Assembly (NCBI GenBank): GCA_934047225.1
Contig: OW203998.1
Coordinates: 16,631,280 to 16,695,279, forward strand
Length of the DNA: 64,000 nucleotides
Direction of reading: 5' to 3'
Origin: Ypsolopha sequella
Taxonomy: Eukaryota > Arthropoda > Insecta > Lepidoptera > Ypsolophidae
In this document: piece by piece, positions 41,700-54,030 of the stretch
Layout of the letters: each line of letters starts with the position of its first letter
Position numbering within the stretch: position 1 is the stretch's first letter
Position numbers and translations under genes: made by a program
The notes under the pieces: generated by a model
What the model was told of the DNA's origin: nothing
Seen by the model: the letters and a program-made list of their open reading frames with translations, nothing else
Databases searched by the model: none

Positions 41700-44168
41700 A
41701 AGTGTACTATATTCATTTTCACAGAAAGGTAGCTACAAGATATTATGTCATAAAGCACAAACTAATAATTTATTATTTTCAAAGTTACCTGTATTCTTTT
41801 TTTAAAAACTTAATTCTGAAATTTGTACCCAAGACATTTTAATTAAATTATCAGCCTTCATTCAACAGTTTTGTTTCGTTCAACTTTTGTAGCCCAGTAG
41901 TCTTTCAGTCTTCAAAACCAGGTTGAATCCAAGAAGGACGGTCGAAAACACCACCGCAAATAACGTTACCTTCATTTGCCTGAAAGATCGAAAAAAAGAA
42001 CCGTTATCATATAAGTACAGAACCATTACCATATAAGTAAAGAACCATTACCACATAATAAAAAAAAGTCACAGAGAAAATGCAAGCCGCCGAGCACAGC
42101 TATATTTTATTTAGGGTAGGCGGAACCGCGAGCAAAAGGCTTGTCTCCTACAAGAGTCTTATTTTTGTCTTATTTTTACAGTTCTTATTATTTATATTTA
42201 TGAGTATGATTTAGCAAAGTTGTATCAAAGGAAGCGTAACCATGATGAGAATGAATGAGAGAGAATAATTTATTTTGCAATGTTGGTACACTGGTACATC
42301 ATAGACACTTGTCGCAAGTCATAAATAATTAATCTTTTTAAATGAAACGTTTTACAACACTTAAAATCATATTATGAGCTTACTTATATTTCATAAACTA
42401 ATAAACGTACATGGACCAAATTAAATTGTTTAATTTATACGGTAGTTATGTAAATGAAAATGAAAAATGGTTTATTGGTTATATAAGCTCTTAAAAACAC
42501 AATGCAAATGATAGGTAAAATCTATAAATATATGCTACATACCAAAAGGTTACATATATAAATACGTGCCTACATAGCTCCGCCCATTCTATTGGAAAAT
42601 TAAAATGAAATTTATTGTGTTAAAACATAGGTTTGGGCACATTTAGCGGTTGTTGTTGCTTAAGAGGATGGCATACCCTAGCAACTTTTTTTATTACCCG
42701 TCCAGCACAATAAGTCTTATGGCAAAGACCTTATTTGCTTTTCATAGAGGCAATTATATGTTGGCTCTTTGGCCTCTTTTTCTTGGACACGTAATACTAG
42801 TGATCACGCAGCGAAACAACAAATTGGTCTGTTTTTAGCTAGTACTGAAATATTTTGTAGGAAACAAAATATTGGACTTGGGTAAAATCCCTTCATATTT
42901 CTATTGCCTATTTTATAAAAAAAATCAAGTTGATCTCTTAACCGCGTTTTTGAAACGAACGTTTGAAAACAAAAAAAAGAGGGTAGAAAACATTTTTTTT
43001 TTGACAAAAGTATAAATCTTAATACATTGTTTATAATATTATTAAAACTCGCGTGAGCTGACATACTAAATTATTACTCGTATTACAATCACACGTGAGT
43101 GTTCAAGCCGTATGTAATAATAACATTGTTTATAGGTGGAATCCTTTGATAAAAAATCGATAAATCAAATATATTTTCTTCAATATGAGGAGAGATCTAG
43201 TTTCTTCCAATGAACCCTTGAAAACCTGGTGTTATTGATGTTCTAGCGTTAGGTGTCCACTTAAATCTAGATCTCCATGTTTTACCTTTTCATGTGTAGA
43301 TATACACATATTTTTAGGCATATAAAACTAACATGCACTATTAATACTAGGCCTATAACTATTGTTAAGTTTATATTCATCTTATTAAGGATAGTATGCC
43401 TTAAAGTCTAAATATTCTTTAATGGCATAGAAACAGTCTCTTAGTCTTGCTAAGATGAAGGGTAAGAATTTAAGGAACTTTGCAAGATCATATCTTTTTT
43501 ATTGTTAATTTTTATTCGTCCATTATTATTATACATACCTAGTCAACTTCTAATACGCATGAGCACGAGGCGGCTATTTTCGCACCATTTTTCACATGCT
43601 TTACTTTTCCCTGTGATGATGTGATGTGTGATGAGTGTGTGGAAGAGAATGCTAGAAGAAAGTATGTTAGTTAGTGCTTAAAATAAAATTATATATAAAA
43701 TTGTAACGATTTGGTCTATAACTGTAATGTTATAATATTTCGGATAATAAATAAATGTCTAAATGTCTTCATACGACTTTGTTAATCACGTTATAGATAC
43801 CGTGAGATGATAATCCTACTAAGTATGACTATAAATTTATTATATTATTGTTATGAATCCGGGCAAAAGGTTTTTATTCTAAAAGTTTGATCCGTTTCTG
43901 TTCTTCTGATACAAGCTTCTAAAAATCACCCGCCATCCGCTTTAGCAAATTGTCGCTGTATTTAGCGAGTCGATGCAAAGCGGTCCATTCATCCCTCAGT
44001 ATTATGATACTTAATTTAAGAAAACGATTCTTCCGACATGTATGACTTCTGTTATAAAATAAAAAAATATATATATTGCCTTTATCAGCTTGTTTCTTTT
44101 GTTTTTATATATAATTATATAGGTTAATACACACAAATAAGACACGGTTATTATAGGATTACACAATA
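41700..44168. other. No gene recognised
   Basis: AT-rich DNA with GT-rich patches (about 43615-43645). No splice-flanked exon or clear repeat was identified. Confidence 0.4.
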
Positions 44169-44452
44169 GAGTCCAAGATATATTTCGGGCCCCACTGGGC
44201 TCGGCATCAGTTGGAGTAATAATGGTGATAGGGTGACAGATGATATTTACAAGATGACAATGAGAATAATACAATAAAAAAATAAAAAAAAAGGAAAAAG
44301 TTTTAGGGAAGTAGGTAGTTTTCCTTTTTTAATATTTTTTTATTGTATTATTCTCATTGTCATCTTGTAAGTATCATCTGTCACCCTGTCACCATTATTA
44401 CTCCAACTGATGCCAGGCCCAGTGGGGCCCGAAATATATCTTGGACTCTATT
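44169..44452. repeat. Long inverted repeat, arms about 110 bp
   Basis: Left arm 44169-44281 and right arm 44339-44452 are reverse complements with four or so mismatches in 108 positions, around a 57-bp spacer. Each arm holds AACTGATGCCGAGCCCAGTG-type sequence and a TATTGTATTATTCTCATTGT end. Single relatives occur at 22862 and 24863. Read as two copies of one element head to head, or a foldback element. Confidence 0.8.
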
Positions 44453-45011
44453 CTGTTATAAAATACAACTTCATATGATTATCATGGTAGGTCAGTTCAC
44501 GAGCAGTCAGAGGCGGTTTCTTTTGTGCCGTGAGGGCGGCATTTTCTTTGACGCGACGGCCGGTGTCAGTTGGGGGAATGAACCGCTTTGCATGGTCTCG
44601 CTAAACGTAGTATGGGTGCATTTTTCAAATCTTACCGATCAGCATTATGAAAATACACGGCAGTCATCAGTGTAAAGTGTACCAACTTCAAATAGCAGAA
44701 AAGGCAGTAGTACAGCAGCAGCGCTGCGGCAGTAACCGACAACTGTACCAACTTCATCACAGTGCCGACAAAGAGCAAGCAGCGGTTAGTCTGGAAAAAT
44801 AGATGGAAATATCTGTCAAGCAAAGGTCAGGTTCCATAGACATTCGTTGCGCTTAAAAAACGTCCATAGCGTGTAAAAGAGATGTCCTACCTTTATGAAC
44901 ATCTTGCAAGAAAGAAAGAGATGCACAACAAAGAACAGCATGTCAATGTTTTTTTCGAGTAAGAGGCCATAGCGTCCCGGTTGCATGGATATGATTGCTT
45001 GATTGGGTATT

Positions 45012-45469
45012 CTGCATATAACTACTAAATACAACAAAGAACAGGTGGTAGAGCTGAACCGGGCTCGACTGTGGAGGTACCGCCATCTTACTGGGAGACC
45101 CCCTCGAAGTAATTCGGAGGAGAGTAAAAGCAGACAGCTCACAGGCAAAAAATCAGAAGGCCTACTATGCCTGGGACCGATGGATGGCGGTATATCCATC
45201 CCTAATAGCCGGGCCTTATATGGAACAGACTGGTGACGGGCAGCGGCGTCACTGGTGTGAGGGTTCCGGCACCGCGCTCACCAACCCGCCTGCCCAGCGT
45301 GTGTGAGTATGGGCAATTCTTCCTGGATGACCGCCGACAGGATGACAGCAGTGGACGAACTAGGCTGATGGATGGATGGACAACAAAGAAAATCAATACG
45401 TAATTGTAAAAAAAAAGTTTTTACAATAACGTATTGATATTTTTTGTTGTATTTAGTAGTTATATGCAG
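45012..45469. mobile_element. Hairpin MITE interrupted by a retroposon
   Basis: Arms CTGCATATAACTACTAAATA and complement ...TATTTAGTAGTTATATGCAG enclose a second inner palindrome (ATCAATACGTAATTGTAAAA / TTTTACAATAACGTATTGAT). A GATG retroposon interrupts the left arm. Confidence 0.75.
45042..45379 (+). mobile_element. GATG-tailed retroposon, copy with 11-bp duplication
   Basis: Begins CAGGTGGTAGAGCTGAACCG and ends GGATGGATGG. ACAACAAAGAA is identical at 45031-45041 and 45380-45390. The same 5' start as the 34940 copy suggests a defined 5' end, more like a SINE than a randomly truncated LINE. Confidence 0.85.
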
Positions 45470-45471
45470 GA

Positions 45472-46872
45472 TTGTCCAAAATATAAGTAAAATAGTAAAT
45501 GTAATAATAATGTCATAGTAATGTACATTTATTTTTTGGTATCATTTTCTCTACTACATTGAATATCTTGTACATTCTAAATCTATGTCAGGTTCCGTCA
45601 ATGTATCATCGTGGAAAGTACTACAGGCTCACTTGTCTTTCGTAATGCAATTGTGTAAGGGTGAAAAATGGATCTGCATAATTTTCCCCGATAATATATG
45701 TCATCTGCATGAAAATATATGTATAAAATATATTATTTAGGATATATCTTTTGTAGTACACGTATGTATGGTTACTTATTTTAATAAAATTTCCCTTTCA
45801 CGCTTAGGTTTGCTGGAAGAAATCTCTTTTTAGAGATAAGATCGCCTGTGTACATACCTTTTAATTTATTAAATGTCTTAACTGCTTTTCTGTGTACATT
45901 AAAGAATAAAAAATAAAAAAATACCCTCAAATCCGAAATGTGACGTTATTGAAAATGTTTCCAATTGTTTCCGGTTTCAGCTCAATCAGCCATAATGATG
46001 CTTGATGCGGGAGTGAGGGGCTGAAGAGTGATGGACTCATACCCCTCCCCCACTGGATAGTTGGTTTTGTATGGGATAATGTTGAATCATAATATATAGA
46101 CATTTTAAGAAAATAAAATAACGGAGTAAATAGTAACAGTTGGTCACAAAAAATTTGTCCTCAGATTTGTTGTTAGTTGCTCAAAAATCTCCCCTAAAAT
46201 ATTAAGCTGCGCCCACGCTTATATGGCGCAGCCTGACAGACAGACAAAGCCGGAATCTTGCTTTGTAGCTCAGAGCAATATGTTATGCTTTAAACGGTTT
46301 TACGTTGAGTTGACCGTCAAAATATGAAAATTAAAAAGAAGTTAAAGCAGGAAAGAGGAGTAAGAAAGAAGGTTAGATACGAGTCTGTAAATTTTATCCC
46401 CTCAATATCCTCCTCTTAAGAGGCTTCAGTAAGTTAAATTAGCAGCTCGAAATATGTCTGTACAAATATCGACAAAAACGAAATAGAAATAACGTTCATG
46501 TCAGAGTGCATTGCAAAGTGGCTGTTACGACGATCGCTGTGTCGCCGGGTAGCGCAAAATAGAGAAAATAATATTGTGTTAGATTTTTGTATTGCTCGTG
46601 TGTGTGTAAGTATAAGTTTTAACCTTGTCTCTTTTGAATTTTAAAAGTTTAAACTATTTATCAGTTTTTTGAAGCATTTGAAAGGTTATTAAAGGTATTT
46701 ATTTTCTCGTTGTAGGTTAAAGCTTTTAAGATTTTAAAACATCACAATTACGGGACATGGGTCAATATGTATGATATATTTTTTTCAAAGTTTTGTAATA
46801 TTCATATAGAAAGTTTAAACCAATTTAAAAACGTCTGTAAACGCAGTTTTGCTTCTGAAGCCCCTTAAGCAA
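45472..46872. other. No gene; dispersed repeat at 46467-46560
   Basis: Non-coding. The 90-bp block TACAAATATCGACAAAAACG...GGTAGCGCAAAATAGAGAAA pairs with the one at 38968. GCAGCCTGACAGACAGACAA at about 46228 is a remnant of a lepidopteran repeat. Confidence 0.45.
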
Positions 46873-47345
46873 GTTCATAGTTCAAGTATCTTGGTCACTG
46901 GGTTAGCGAGACGCTTAAGGATGATTTAGACATTGAACGAGAGCGTAGAGCCTTCTCTGTAAGATCAAATATGCTATCCCGTAGATTTGCAAGTTGTACA
47001 AAAAAAAGTAAAAATCATCTTATTCAAGGAATACTGCCATTCTTTGTACACGTGCGGCCTATGGGTGAACTATACGAAAAAGGCATATGTGGCTCTGCGC
47101 ACTCAATACAAGAACGCTGTTGGGGCTGTGACGGTACTGCAGTGCATCAGGGATGCTGGCAGAGGCTGAAGTCGATAGCTTCTCTACTATCGTTAGGCTG
47201 TGAGTAGCTCCAATAGTCTTCTACATCTGATAGCGGCCAGTCTGGAAGCGGACTGTGCTTTTATGAAGCACTGGACTAGTGTCCATCTTATTAAAGAGAC
47301 GAGAAGGGCAGGGTTTCTGAAGCCCTTTCCTGGGCGTCTCTTTAT
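46873..47345 (+). pseudogene. Decayed LINE reverse transcriptase C-terminal region
   Basis: Across at least two frameshifts the plus strand reads FKYLGHWVSETLKDDLDIER, then KVKIILFKEYCHSLYTCGLW, VNYTKKAYVALRTQYKNAVG, and later SSNSLLHLIAASLEADCAFM with KHWTSVH. This is the C-terminal part of a non-LTR ORF2 common in Lepidoptera. No catalytic core remains. Clade not assigned. Confidence 0.75.
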
Positions 47346-48810
47346 AGTTTTCTATTTTAATTATTTGTTTCGTTTTAAATCTCGTTTTAAATTAAACTAA
47401 CATAGTAAATGTATCTAATCTGTTACTAACAACATAATATGAAGCTTGTCTCTGAAATGAAATATTTTTATTTTATTTTATTATTTTATTTTGCCACTGC
47501 GGAATAAAAGAAAGGAAAAAACACAAGATATGAAGTAAGAGCTCCAGTATGGTTTTAAGCTTTTTGGGTTATAAGCTTATAAGCTTCTTGAAAAAATAAC
47601 TTTAGCAGTGACAGAGCGAATTAGAGTTCAAAAGATTCAGACATCATGAAACGTTTCTTGAATGCAAAAATGCATGACATCATGATAGCAAACATGGATG
47701 AGTACAACTCATTCTTATAATTATGTGATTATTTTGCATCTCCATGTAACCCTAGACTTATTTGTTTTTATTATGTGTGAGGGTAATCAAACAAAATTTC
47801 TCTCTCTTTTTCCGAAATACCCCCAGATAGACAACTGAGCGAATTTAGTCCCTTCCCTTGTAAACTGTTAGGTTATCTTAAGTTTTTATTTCTTTTTTGT
47901 ATTTGTTTTATAATTTAAGTAATTTGTTGTTTAAGAACTATTATTTTATGTAAAAATTAACCAAAATTGAAATCTGTAATTGGCCTTAATATTAAGTTAT
48001 ATGTTATTTTGTTTTATCCTTATTATATATCGCTGTTGATTTCTGTACATAAATAAATAAATAAATAAAAATAAATATACGATTTGCACCGAAAGTCAAG
48101 TAGAAACTAACAAGAAAGGAACAACACAGTTATTTCCGAAAGACTAAATACGTGGAAATTGCTAACGAGATGTGATTTTCACCCAGATAAGGGCTAAATC
48201 TAGGCAAAGTGCGTGTGCATTGGCCAGGTCACCTAACATTCAGACCAACCTTAATTCAAAAACCGTACTTGTTCTTAACCTAGAGAGATATCAATCTAAC
48301 ATAGTAATTAAGAATTACGCGGCCCGACGTACTTTTGAATTAATGACGTAAACGAATATAGTGTTTATTACGACATGATAAGAGTTACATTCCACGTCTA
48401 AATGCTTAGTGGGTTAGTAAGGTCTAATAGTACCACATAATTAAGTAATAATAATTTTGTCCGCAATAAATTACGTTAAAACTAACACATGTAAGTAATG
48501 CAGATATAAATTAAATTGTAAGGTAAATAAAAGTCAGCCTTCGTTCTATCCGTCCGGTAAATTTTTATCGGACGTACTTACAAATTTACATTGAAGAATT
48601 TGGGAATAAATTAGAAATTTTGTAACTAAACGGCTTAATTTGAATATTTTATGAATTTTGTTCGTGAATAGTGCAAGTTAAATGATATTCTAGGTAAGAG
48701 AATGTGCAATTTTTTTTGTCTACATGGTCATTTAACAAAAGTTGAACAGCTGAAAATATGAAGTTGTCTCCCCGGAATGTTTTCACTTTTCAGGATTTTT
48801 CAAGTGCGAC
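47346..48810. other. No gene; AAAT simple repeat at 48049-48078
   Basis: AT-rich, ending in TAAATAAATAAATAAAAATA at 48050, likely an old retroposon tail. No supported exon. Confidence 0.45.
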
Positions 48811-49582
48811 CAGTTGCGTATTTACCCTAGGGCCAAAAGAGCCATGACCCGGGGCGGCAGGCTGCGAGGGGCGCCACAATCAATTAAGAATTAGCTATTC
48901 TTAAGAGGCTATGCGAATTTTATTTTTGTCACGTCACTCCAATCGAAAACACGCTTAGTGCGAGAGGGGCGGATATATGATAGTTATATATTTTTTATAA
49001 AAAAGCTAAAATAGCTAGCCAAATTTCAAATATCAAATCTCTAGATATTGTTGAAACACACCTTATAAAATATGTTTGAGTTCTGCATATGGTTCCTATT
49101 TGTCAAACGAGGAGAAAAACAGTGTTTGAATTTCAAGAATTATTTCTATCGAGGAAAATTTATCAAAACATGTTTTTGCCAATTTCAAAACCCTAGATTA
49201 TACAGTCAAAATGCATACGCCAGAAATTTATTAGAATTTTCCGTCCATTTCATGAAATACACAAAAAAGAAGCACTTCTATTTTTTTTACATATTGCCTT
49301 AATACCTATAGAAGTTGACTTGACAAAATTCGTTAATTATGACAGTGTCATTGAAGGATTTTTTTAACTAATTTGGCCATCAGAAAAATGTAAATATTGA
49401 ATAAATGGTATTTTCATGGCCTTTTTAGTTTTTTCATTCATTATCACCATTCTTAGCCCACATCAACACACTGTTGGATTTCATTTTATTTTATAATTGA
49501 ATTATTTTTGCTTTCTTCTCGTTATTTTATGGGGCAGCAAACCTTACGGGCCCAGGGCGCTAAATCTTTAAATACGCCACTG
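48811..49582. mobile_element. hAT non-autonomous element with near-perfect duplication
   Basis: TIRs CAGTTGCGTATTTA (left) and CAGTGGCGTATTTA (right, complement) match at 13 of 14 positions. The flanking octamers AGTGCGAC (48803) and AGTACGAC (49583) differ at one base. Just inside each TIR lies a block typical of this family (CCGGGGCGGCAG; GGGGCAGC). The internal 76-codon frame is not transposase. Confidence 0.8.
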
Positions 49583-49584
49583 AG

Positions 49585-49718
49585 TACGACAAAGCTCTTT
49601 TGGCGCGTGGATTGGTCGTGGTGAAAATTGGAACTAACGCTGCTATCCTATCCCTTGTTTCACAGCTGCGCCCCTCGTCACTGTCATCCACGCACGAAAA
49701 GATCCTTGTTGCTCTGTA
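49585..49718 (-). mobile_element. Short MITE, second copy of the 1252 family
   Basis: Reverse complement of the 1252 element. The right end CCACGCACGAAAAGATCCTT and left end GACAAAGCTCTTTTGGCGCG are inverted. Its left boundary overlaps the hAT duplication, so the hAT element landed at the edge of this MITE. Confidence 0.7.
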
Positions 49719-50640
49719 ATATGAACCCATAGACTATCTCGTATAATTATGCCCGAAATTTAGAATTAGTGCGTTAATATTCACGAAAAACAGATTCCAC
49801 TGGAGTACCCCAATGTATATAATATCCTAAATCCTACTATATTTTAAGGCATACTCGTATCTAAATGTAACAAAAATAAAAGATAGTAAATGACGTATAG
49901 GACCCAAAGAAATCAGAAGATATATTTTTAAAATGTATGTCTCGAAAAATTACTGAAATCAGAAAATTTCGTAGAATTGTTTCCGAATGCGTTATTTTAA
50001 GTTTATAATAAGCCTTGTATGAAAACCGATTCGGAGCGCGTTGTTAATAGGAGCTCGTGACCCCGTGATATGATCTGGTAGAGGTCCAGGGTCGTGACTC
50101 TCACCAGCCAGTTCCTAGTTCATGAAAGTTGAAAGTTTACGATTAAAAATAAAAACCTATCCTGAGATAAATAAGGGTCATAAATCGCTTAGGATTTCAC
50201 GATAATGTTGCTAGTGTTTGTTTTGTAGAGAGCATGTTTTGTGTGAAATCCTTTATATCGTTTTTTTTTTTTTAGTAGAGCTGCGGTTTTGTATTGGAAA
50301 TATTAAGGAGAGGAAGCAGCTAAAGCGAAAAATCGAATCAAGCTAAAATAAAATACAAAATAACTTTCGTTGGTAGGTAGGTAAATCATCATCACATCAT
50401 CATTGATCATCATCATTGGCATCATCTTTTGGCCAATTTGTCAGGGTATAAATAAGCCTTATTTTTGCTGCACCAAAAATCTATGCAGGGTTATTTACCG
50501 CCTAAACTAAGTTTTACCAGTTATGCAAATGGACCCACTATTAGGACTGCCGACTTCTTTGCCTGCTTCTACGTTTTGATCAATATGTAACAAAATAATC
50601 CAAAACCTATCACTTCATTGTTATTAAAAGAAAGTCTTTC
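49719..50640. other. No gene recognised
   Basis: AT-rich. ATCATCATC-type low complexity at 50389-50425. A small imperfect palindrome GAGCTCGTGACCCCGTG / GTCGTGACTCTC at about 50052-50103. Confidence 0.4.
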
Positions 50641-51060
50641 GAAGAGGAGGAAAGGAAAAACCATCGGAATCCCTCAACATCAAAAACCAGCCTTCACGCC
50701 CACGTTTACACCAAGCACGGCGATTACAAAACCACTTGACTCTTAAGCCCCAGAAAATATGAGCTCAAGCTTTAGGAACTAGTCCGCAGCCAGCGCCACA
50801 ACATCAGTAACTAACAGGCATTCCTGAGTAACGACACCGATGGCGATCGCTGAAGAAGCGCCGAGAGCGATGGTCGATAGCGCCCCACGAACCTCGACCC
50901 CTTGTCACGACGGGTAGACACGACATAAACTGAGTCACACTAATCCAAACCAGCGCTTAAAGCGATGGTATCACTGGCCTCCAATTAGATGGACAACTGG
51001 GCCTTTGTTTACATACGATGCTCTGGTAATGACATCTCGACTTTAGGAGCTATGAGATGG
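50641..51060. other. GC-richer unassigned block
   Basis: Higher GC than its surroundings (GACACCGATGGCGATCGCTG, GAAGCGCCGAGAGCGATGG). No frame of convincing length is open. It may be a retroposon fragment without relatives in this window. Confidence 0.35.
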
Positions 51061-51620
51061 ATGTCCGCTTTTAGAAGCTAGAATTTTTTAAAGAGAAAAG
51101 ACCATTTCTTATGATAGATAAGCTGCTGAGTACCAGTCCACATAAATATGTGATTTTCATTAGATACAAAATGAAAGTGCTTCATCTGTTAGCATGATAC
51201 GAATATAGGTATATAAATAATTATTTTTAATTTTTATTTGGTCACTTGGTGATTTTTTCTAAAATTTCACCTAAAATTGTATCTACATCCAGTTACCATT
51301 TCTTTATTTATTTTATTATCACACTTCTCTCCAAAGTCTTTACTCAAAGGCGAACGCCGATGTTTCCAAATGGCTATACTTACTTTCATATACTTATTTT
51401 ACAACGGGATCAGAAATGACAGGCTGCCGCCATTCTAAAGATAGCTCTGGGTTTTCGAAAGAAATAAAAATAAAAATAAACCTAAACCTAATAGAGATGC
51501 GTAAATAAGCAATGAAGCGTTGTAGTTGTTTGAAAAAAGAATCACATCATTTGAAAAAGTCCAAGGTTTTTCATACATTGGACAAAGCAAATATCGTGCC
51601 GTATGTATTGAACGGTATAA

Positions 51621-51773
51621 CTAGGGGAAACTAAGGTACCAATGAATACTTGCATTCTCAACATTCTTTTGATGCATTTCTGGTGAAGTTTTCACAACAA
51701 CCCTCGTCCTGTCGTGGTTGGTTCTGTATGAGTAAGTTGGAGCAAATAGTGGAACGCAGGACCCTGGGGGAAG
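51621..51773 (-). CDS. Gene B exon 2 (50 codons and stop)
   Basis: A good acceptor (CTACCTTGGTTTTCAG) leads into a frame that continues the phase of exon 1: LPPGSCVPLFAPTYSYRTNH, DRTRVVVKTSPEMHQKNVEN and a TAG. Of the three possible frames this is the only phase-compatible one. Two other open frames overlap but need a different phase. A GC-type donor (AAT|GCAAGT) inside the last third could extend the gene further, so the C-terminus is uncertain. Confidence 0.5.
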   Translation of the reverse strand, partial: LPPGSCVPLFAPTYSYRTNHDRTRVVVKTSPEMHQKNVENASIHWYLSFP

Positions 51774-52054
51774 CTGAAAACCAAGGTAGGTTTAAAGCAG
51801 GGAGTAAAAACCGATAACCTATTAATACATCGAAATAAATTACAGTAGCAGAAATACAGACGCGAAAGAAAACAATGTTTGACGTAGCACCAACATGTTT
51901 GTGAGACGAGCGTCCAGCGCGCTGCAACTGCACTTACTCGTAATACAACTCCGGTTGGTTGAAATAATCCACGTTTCAAATTTTAACCAATGACGAAGCT
52001 GGAAAATTGTTGCAATTTAATAGAATGTGTGGTGGATGCTTGATCTGAACTTAC
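51774..52054 (-). other. Gene B intron 1 (281 bp)
   Basis: GTAAGT donor and TTTTCAG acceptor. An internal alternative exon (51938-51998, also flanked by acceptor and GTAAGT) changes phase and is not needed. Confidence 0.45.
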
Positions 52055-52231
52055 ATTCCGAGGAATAGGCGCTTGTGCTTTGTGCAACAACGGAGGCGAG
52101 GGCTCCGGGAAAGTTTGAAGAATCTGCTTCAGTTTTTCACTAGTCTTCAAGCAGCAGCAAGGTTTTCGACGTGAAACCTCAAAGTTTGGGATGAGTCTCG
52201 CTCGTAAGACCGTATTGTCTTCAGATTCCAT
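52055..52231 (-). CDS. Gene B exon 1 (59 codons), unrecognised protein
   Basis: Opens ACATGGAATC with MESEDNTVLRARLIPNFEVS, then SRRKPCCCLKTSEKLKQILQ and a Pro-rich end (PEPSPPLLHKAQAPIPRN), and is cut by a consensus GTAAGT donor at phase 0. Composition and donor look coding, unlike the random frames around it. No signal peptide, so probably intracellular. A CCC triplet and a short amphipathic helix are visible. The family is not recognised; total length with exon 2 would be about 109 residues. Confidence 0.55.
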
Positions 52232-52557
52232 GTCTTGTTGAGGAACGGCAGTTTTTTAGAATATTTGTTATGGTTTTATTTGGGTTTTATGGTGGCTTTT
52301 TCATTTAAAATTACTGCAATTTTGGCGATTGTACACAAAAAATAATAGGTACCTACTGAAGAAAAGTGACATCAGTCATCATAAACATGCCATGGAAACG
52401 CAATAAATGACATTTTATAGATTAATCATAATCACCCATCACATTTTGTTTTTTCTACAAGGATGTTTTTTTTTAAGGGGAGTTTGGGAGGGTTTGTTTT
52501 ACTTGAAAATACAAGAATTTAATTTATGAAAAAACAAACAAGGTGTTTGTTTGTTTT

Positions 52558-52842
52558 TAGGGTTCCGTACCCAAAGGGTAACCAGCGGGACCCTATTACT
52601 AAGACTCCGCTGGCTGTCCGTCTGTCACCAGGCTGTATCTATTGAACCGTGATAGTTAGACAGTTGAAATTTCTGTTGCCGCTATAACAAAAAATACTAA
52701 AAAACAGAATAAAACAAATATTTAAGGGGGCTCCCATAAAACAATTTATATTTACATTTTAATAAATTTTTTTTACCGTTTTTATAGATAAATGGTTCGG
52801 AACCCTTCGTGCGCTAGTCTGACTCGCACTTGGCCGGTTTTT
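52558..52842 (+). repeat. Common lepidopteran interspersed repeat, fuller copy
   Basis: From AGGGTTCCGTACCCAAAGGG to CTCGCACTTGGCCGGTTTTT, with the middle blocks of the 29276 copy in the same order. Confidence 0.85.
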
Positions 52843-52873
52843 AATTATTTAAAAATATTTATTTTATGTAGCC

Positions 52874-53087
52874 AAATTCATACTGGAAACTCGGTAAGTG
52901 GTCGTATCAATTTTCACAATGAAAATTTTTAAAAATAAAAAAGATCTTTGTGCCCCTAATACTAATTTACGAACAACTAACTCCCAAGTCAATTAGTACA
53001 GGAACTCTAAAATTTATTTTGCGTTTTTCACAAAAATGATCGTTGAACCTTGGTCCTGACCACTTACTGAGTATTTAATATGAATTT
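52874..53087. mobile_element. MITE related to the 18436 element
   Basis: Ends AAATTCATACTGGAAACTCG...AAGTGGTC and GACCACTTACTGAGTATTTA...TGAATTT are imperfect inverted repeats. Interior AT-rich. Confidence 0.6.
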
Positions 53088-53405
53088 AACTGTAAAAACA
53101 AAAGTCATCTTATGCGTCGTAATTTCAGTCTTGATACATTTCGGCGATTAGATACATGATTAACTGCATTTTCCTAATAAAATCGCAAAAATATAGGCCA
53201 AATAAATATCATTTCATTTGAATTATATTCGGTTTTGGATAATAAGACTTATACCAAAACAAACATCTTAAGAAATATGATATGAAATCGCAAGTTTTCT
53301 AAGCGTCCACTGAACAGGACAGACAAGTATAAAATGAAAGCGTTAGAGCAGGACAGATCTCTGAAAATCCTCGCCTTAAAATATAATTTTTTTTTTAATC
53401 TGTAA

Positions 53406-54030
53406 GGCCCTGTCCGCACTGCGAATTTTCACCGCGCGGTTTTTTTCTTGCAATTCTGTAACACATTGAATCTTATACGAGTATCCGCACTGGCTATAAA
53501 ACATTCGCGCGGAAAAAAATCTTATGTGATCTGATGCAAATTGAAACGGATTTATTTCCGCGCGAAAATTTTGTGCAATATGAAGTAGTATGACTACGGC
53601 CGCACGGCGAAATAAATTTCTCCAATTTGTATCTTTATAGGTAAAAGCTGGACCAACTAGTCGTAGTAAATTATCGAATGATGTTTTACTCATTCTATAA
53701 TATCTGAAAAACTTTTTCACTGTATTTTCGTAGCTATTGATGTTTTAAGTAGAAAAATACTTTCATAGGTCTCACGGCCGTAAATGGGTGAATCCAGTAT
53801 GCATGACATCTTTTTGTACGTCTGTTACGTCGCCGCCGTAGTACCAGGTAAATCATTTTTTTTCTGATGTCCATTACACGTTCGTCACAGCCGGGAACTG
53901 CAAAGAACTAACAAAAATCGCGCGAAATTTTATTCGCGGTACGTACTAGACGTAATTTCTAGCACGGAATATAATTCGCGAGAATAAATATCGCACGGTG
54001 AAATACGAGTATCGCAGTGCGGATTCGCCC
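53406..54030 (-). mobile_element. PIF/Harbinger-derived element, TAA duplication
   Basis: The ends GGCCCTGTCCGCACTGCGA and (complement) GGGCGAATCCGCACTGCGA match closely. TAA flanks both sides (53403-53405, 54031-54033), the 3-bp duplication of the Harbinger superfamily. It contains a short piece of transposase. Confidence 0.75.
53540..53720 (-). pseudogene. Harbinger transposase N-terminal remnant
   Basis: The minus frame begins MKKFFRYYRMSKTSFDNLLR, LVGPAFTYKDTNWRNLFRR, like the 'FRMS...F..LL..V.P.I..KDT..R' start of HARBI1-type nuclease proteins. After about 50 residues the resemblance ends and the frame runs into the terminal repeat. No DDE residues are present. Confidence 0.55.

Noticed and set aside
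51938..51998. Extra 61-nt exon of gene B
   Set aside because: It has an acceptor and a GTAAGT donor, but would shift phase so that exon 2 is read in a less protein-like frame.
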